6,324 nt of DNA from the NCBI GenBank assembly GCA_029260415.1, contig JAJDDH010000225.1, positions 1 through 6,324 on the forward strand, read 5' to 3'. Shown piece after piece: positions 4,230 to 6,324 of this stretch. A program made the translations under genes and the position numbers. Position 1 is the stretch's first letter; each line of letters opens with the position of its first letter. The stretch is from Phycisphaerales bacterium. GTDB lineage: Bacteria; Planctomycetota; Phycisphaerae; Phycisphaerales; UBA1924. The notes under the pieces are model-generated. The model saw only the letters and a program-made list of their open reading frames with translations, made no database searches and was not told the DNA's origin.

Positions 4230-6323
4230 TTATCCGCCGGTCTCGTCGCCGAACGCGTCGATGCCGCTCTGGCGATCGTTCAGATCGATCCGTACCTTGG
4301 CGCCCGGGACGCCGTTGATGAACACCCGGGCGTCACGCATCGCCTCGAGCATCGCCTCGAAGTAGAGCCTGGACTGGTAGAGGTCGGGCGCCGCCTCGTA
4401 CGCGGCGACCTGCCCCTCGAAGAGCGTGGCCCGGGCGCGCTCGCCCATGTGGCGCTCCCAGCGCGACGCGGCGGCCCTGATGAGCAGTTCGCCCGCCTCG
4501 CCGCCCGCCTGCTCGAGCAGTCGCTGCACACCGAGACGCCTGCGGGCGATCTCGGTCTCGTCGCCTCCGGCCTCGATGAGCCGCTCAAGATCGTTGAGCT
4601 CGGTCACGATCTGGCCGGCCAGGTCCACGCTACCGGCAACGGAGGTCAGCTCGCGGATCTCTTCGCCGCGTGCTGATTCGATCATGGACTCGTAGTTCTG
4701 CTTTGCCTGGATCAAGCGTTCGAAGGGCGCCGCGACGCCCTCGGGCGGGTGGACCCCGCCCGCGCCGACAAAGACCAGCTCCACGCCCGCGCCCCGCCCG
4801 TCGTTGAGCGCGCCAAACGCGGCTTCAAGCTCGGACCGCATCGCCGAGGCGAGGGTCGTCCGCTCGGTGGTGAGGATCTGATCGATGCGCATCGCCGACA
4901 GGTGCTGCATCACGACGCGCCGTCCGACGGCGCGGAGGACGTTCTCGCGCTGCCCGGGGCCCGCGAGCTGCTCGTAGAGCACCAGATCGCTGATCACGAA
5001 CTGCACCGGGACCTCGACGGCAACGAGCGCCACGCGCCCGCCTCGCTCGTCCTCGTCGTCCTGGCGCTGGGCGGGCTGCACGATGTTGACGACCTCGTCG
5101 TTCGTGTGCTTCTCGGTCCAGAGGATGGGCGAGTCGCCCGCCTCGGGCGGGTTGGTGCCCAGGTGGAGCGTGCGCACACCCGTGGTCGTCTGGCTGCGGA
5201 CCAGGCCCACGCCCGGCACGACGGTGGTGAACTCCGGGACGAGCGCTTCGCCGAAGGGCCAGGGGTACTTGATGTGCAAGCCGGGGCCGACGTCTTGCTC
5301 GCCCGTCTCACCGAAGCTGATGAGCGGCTTGCTGACCTGCCCGTTGGTGAGGATCAGGGCCCGCTGGTGGGGCTCGACGATGACCAGGCTGGTCATGCCC
5401 CAGCCGATGAGCAGGCCCATGAGCAGCAGCAGCACGACAGAGCGCCGCAGCAGGCGGTAGAACCAGGAGCCGGAGACCTCGACACCGAACTGGTAGCTGA
5501 GGGCGTCGCCCACGGACTCGGCGATCTTGTCTGGCGCCGCGACGAACCCGAGCACGCGGGAGTCGAACGCGGGGCGGAGCTCCTCGCCGGCCTTGCGGGG
5601 GCGGTAGAGGTCCAGCAGGAAGTTGACGGCGATCTCGGCGCCGAGCACGACCATGCAGATGCCAAAGACCACGGGCAGGTAGCGCCCGAGCAGGTCGGGG
5701 CCGATGGCCAGCTCGACGAAGTTGGCGACAGCGATGGCGAAGCCGCCGATGGCGCCGCCCACGCTCTGGGCCGCGCCGGCGCGGAGGGCGGTCCACGAGG
5801 GCTGCTTGCCCATGCCCGAGACGAACCGGGCGAAGACGAAACCGACGAACGCGACACCCAGACCCAGGGCGATGCCCCAGCCTGGCTGGGCGGCCTCGCC
5901 GTAGTTGTCGTGGTTGATCAGCGGGCGACCGCTCGCGTAGCGGACCAGGCCCGTCGTGATGAACAGGCCCGCGACGATGATGGCCAGCACGGGCAGGACC
6001 CATTTCTGGATCGTCACCACGCGCCGCGCGGCGACCCGCAGGTCGTCGCCCGTGGTCTCGAAGGCGCTCGACGCCCCGGACTCGCTCGCGAGCGCCTCGG
6101 CCTCCATCGCCTCGATCCGCTCGCGCCGCTGCTGGTCGTAGAACAGGGCAAGGCCCAGCCAGACGATCAGCCCGATGCCCATAAAGAGGGACAGCGTGAT
6201 CGCGGCGTGGTCGCCCGCGACGCGTCCGTAGATCAGCACGCCCAGCGTGAGCCCCGCCTGCAGCAGCAGGCCGAGCACGCTGACACTCGTGCCGCGTCGG
6301 TACGTCAGGTAGTCACCCTTCAT
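4230..6323 (-). CDS. hflK: HflK-type SPFH protein with seven-helix membrane N-terminus
   Basis: This protein has 697 residues; E. coli HflK has about 419 (from memory). Hydrophobic segments lie at about 14-33, 41-62, 107-129, 147-168, 187-208, 213-238 and 294-315. The HflK part follows: VIVEPHQRALILTNGQ (314-329), VGPGLHIKYPWPFGEALVPE (345-364), core strand VALVAVEVPVQFVISD (431-446), MQHLSAMRIDQILTTERT (472-489) and HPPEGVAAPFERLIQAKQNY (525-544). It closes with YEAAPDLYQSRLYFEAMLEA (642-661), nearly the E. coli HflK ending. Basic residues in the N-terminus and in loops 63-106, 169-186 and 240-293 put those inside the cell, so the odd helix count places the SPFH domain outside, as in HflK. 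There is an acidic insert near 392-430 and a lengthened helical region near 561-627. The ATG at 6323-6321 is one base from the window edge, so its ribosome binding site cannot be seen and a start further upstream is possible. Likely the lead subunit of a K-C-K complex. Confidence 0.9.
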   Translation of the reverse strand: MKGDYLTYRRGTSVSVLGLLLQAGLTLGVLIYGRVAGDHAAITLSLFMGIGLIVWLGLALFYDQQRRERIEAMEAEALASESGASSAFETTGDDLRVAARRVVTIQKWVLPVLAIIVAGLFITTGLVRYASGRPLINHDNYGEAAQPGWGIALGLGVAFVGFVFARFVSGMGKQPSWTALRAGAAQSVGGAIGGFAIAVANFVELAIGPDLLGRYLPVVFGICMVVLGAEIAVNFLLDLYRPRKAGEELRPAFDSRVLGFVAAPDKIAESVGDALSYQFGVEVSGSWFYRLLRRSVVLLLLMGLLIGWGMTSLVIVEPHQRALILTNGQVSKPLISFGETGEQDVGPGLHIKYPWPFGEALVPEFTTVVPGVGLVRSQTTTGVRTLHLGTNPPEAGDSPILWTEKHTNDEVVNIVQPAQRQDDEDERGGRVALVAVEVPVQFVISDLVLYEQLAGPGQRENVLRAVGRRVVMQHLSAMRIDQILTTERTTLASAMRSELEAAFGALNDGRGAGVELVFVGAGGVHPPEGVAAPFERLIQAKQNYESMIESARGEEIRELTSVAGSVDLAGQIVTELNDLERLIEAGGDETEIARRRLGVQRLLEQAGGEAGELLIRAAASRWERHMGERARATLFEGQVAAYEAAPDLYQSRLYFEAMLEAMRDARVFINGVPGAKVRIDLNDRQSGIDAFGDETGG

Positions 6324-6324
6324 C

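Noticed and set aside
3834..4676. Open frame of 280 codons on the + strand spanning the hflC and hflK junction.
   Set aside because: It is antisense to two well-supported genes, its composition is biased, and it shows no recognisable motif or hydrophobic pattern.

Overview
The window is a GC-rich stretch (about two thirds G+C by eye) with five genes, all on the minus strand, packed end to end. Read 5'->3' on the minus strand they are: a long HflK-type SPFH protein with a seven-helix membrane extension (6323-4230), an HflC-type SPFH protein (4184-3198), a second HflK-type SPFH protein (3201-1795), an ABC transporter ATPase of the ABC-2 exporter class (1791-562), and the first 186 residues of an ABC-2-type membrane permease (558 to the left edge). 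Junctions are +45, -4, +3 and +3 nt, so this looks like one transcription unit whose promoter lies beyond base 6324 and which continues past base 1. No RNA gene, insertion sequence, CRISPR array, terminator or gene-free stretch over 50 nt was found.

Organism: GC-rich DNA, frequent GTG starts (three of the five), HflK proteins with long membrane extensions, and the style of the ABC ATPase/permease pair suggest a member of the Planctomycetota, perhaps the Phycisphaerae. This is inference from remembered protein resemblance, not a database result.

Function: HflK and HflC of Escherichia coli are single-pass inner-membrane proteins. They alternate in a large periplasmic-side cage around the membrane protease FtsH and modulate its turnover of membrane proteins. 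Here the set is K-C-K rather than K-C. The first K carries six extra membrane helices, and both K proteins are about 40-55 residues longer than E. coli HflK in the helical part that would build the cage wall. No ftsH lies in the window. The cluster runs directly into an exporter-type ABC module whose ATPase has an unusual acidic, proline-rich tail with three copies of a short hydrophobic motif. The best reading is a membrane-microdomain or protease-modulator complex of three SPFH subunits, co-expressed with and possibly acting on or scaffolding an ABC exporter. The link between the two halves rests only on gene order and spacing.
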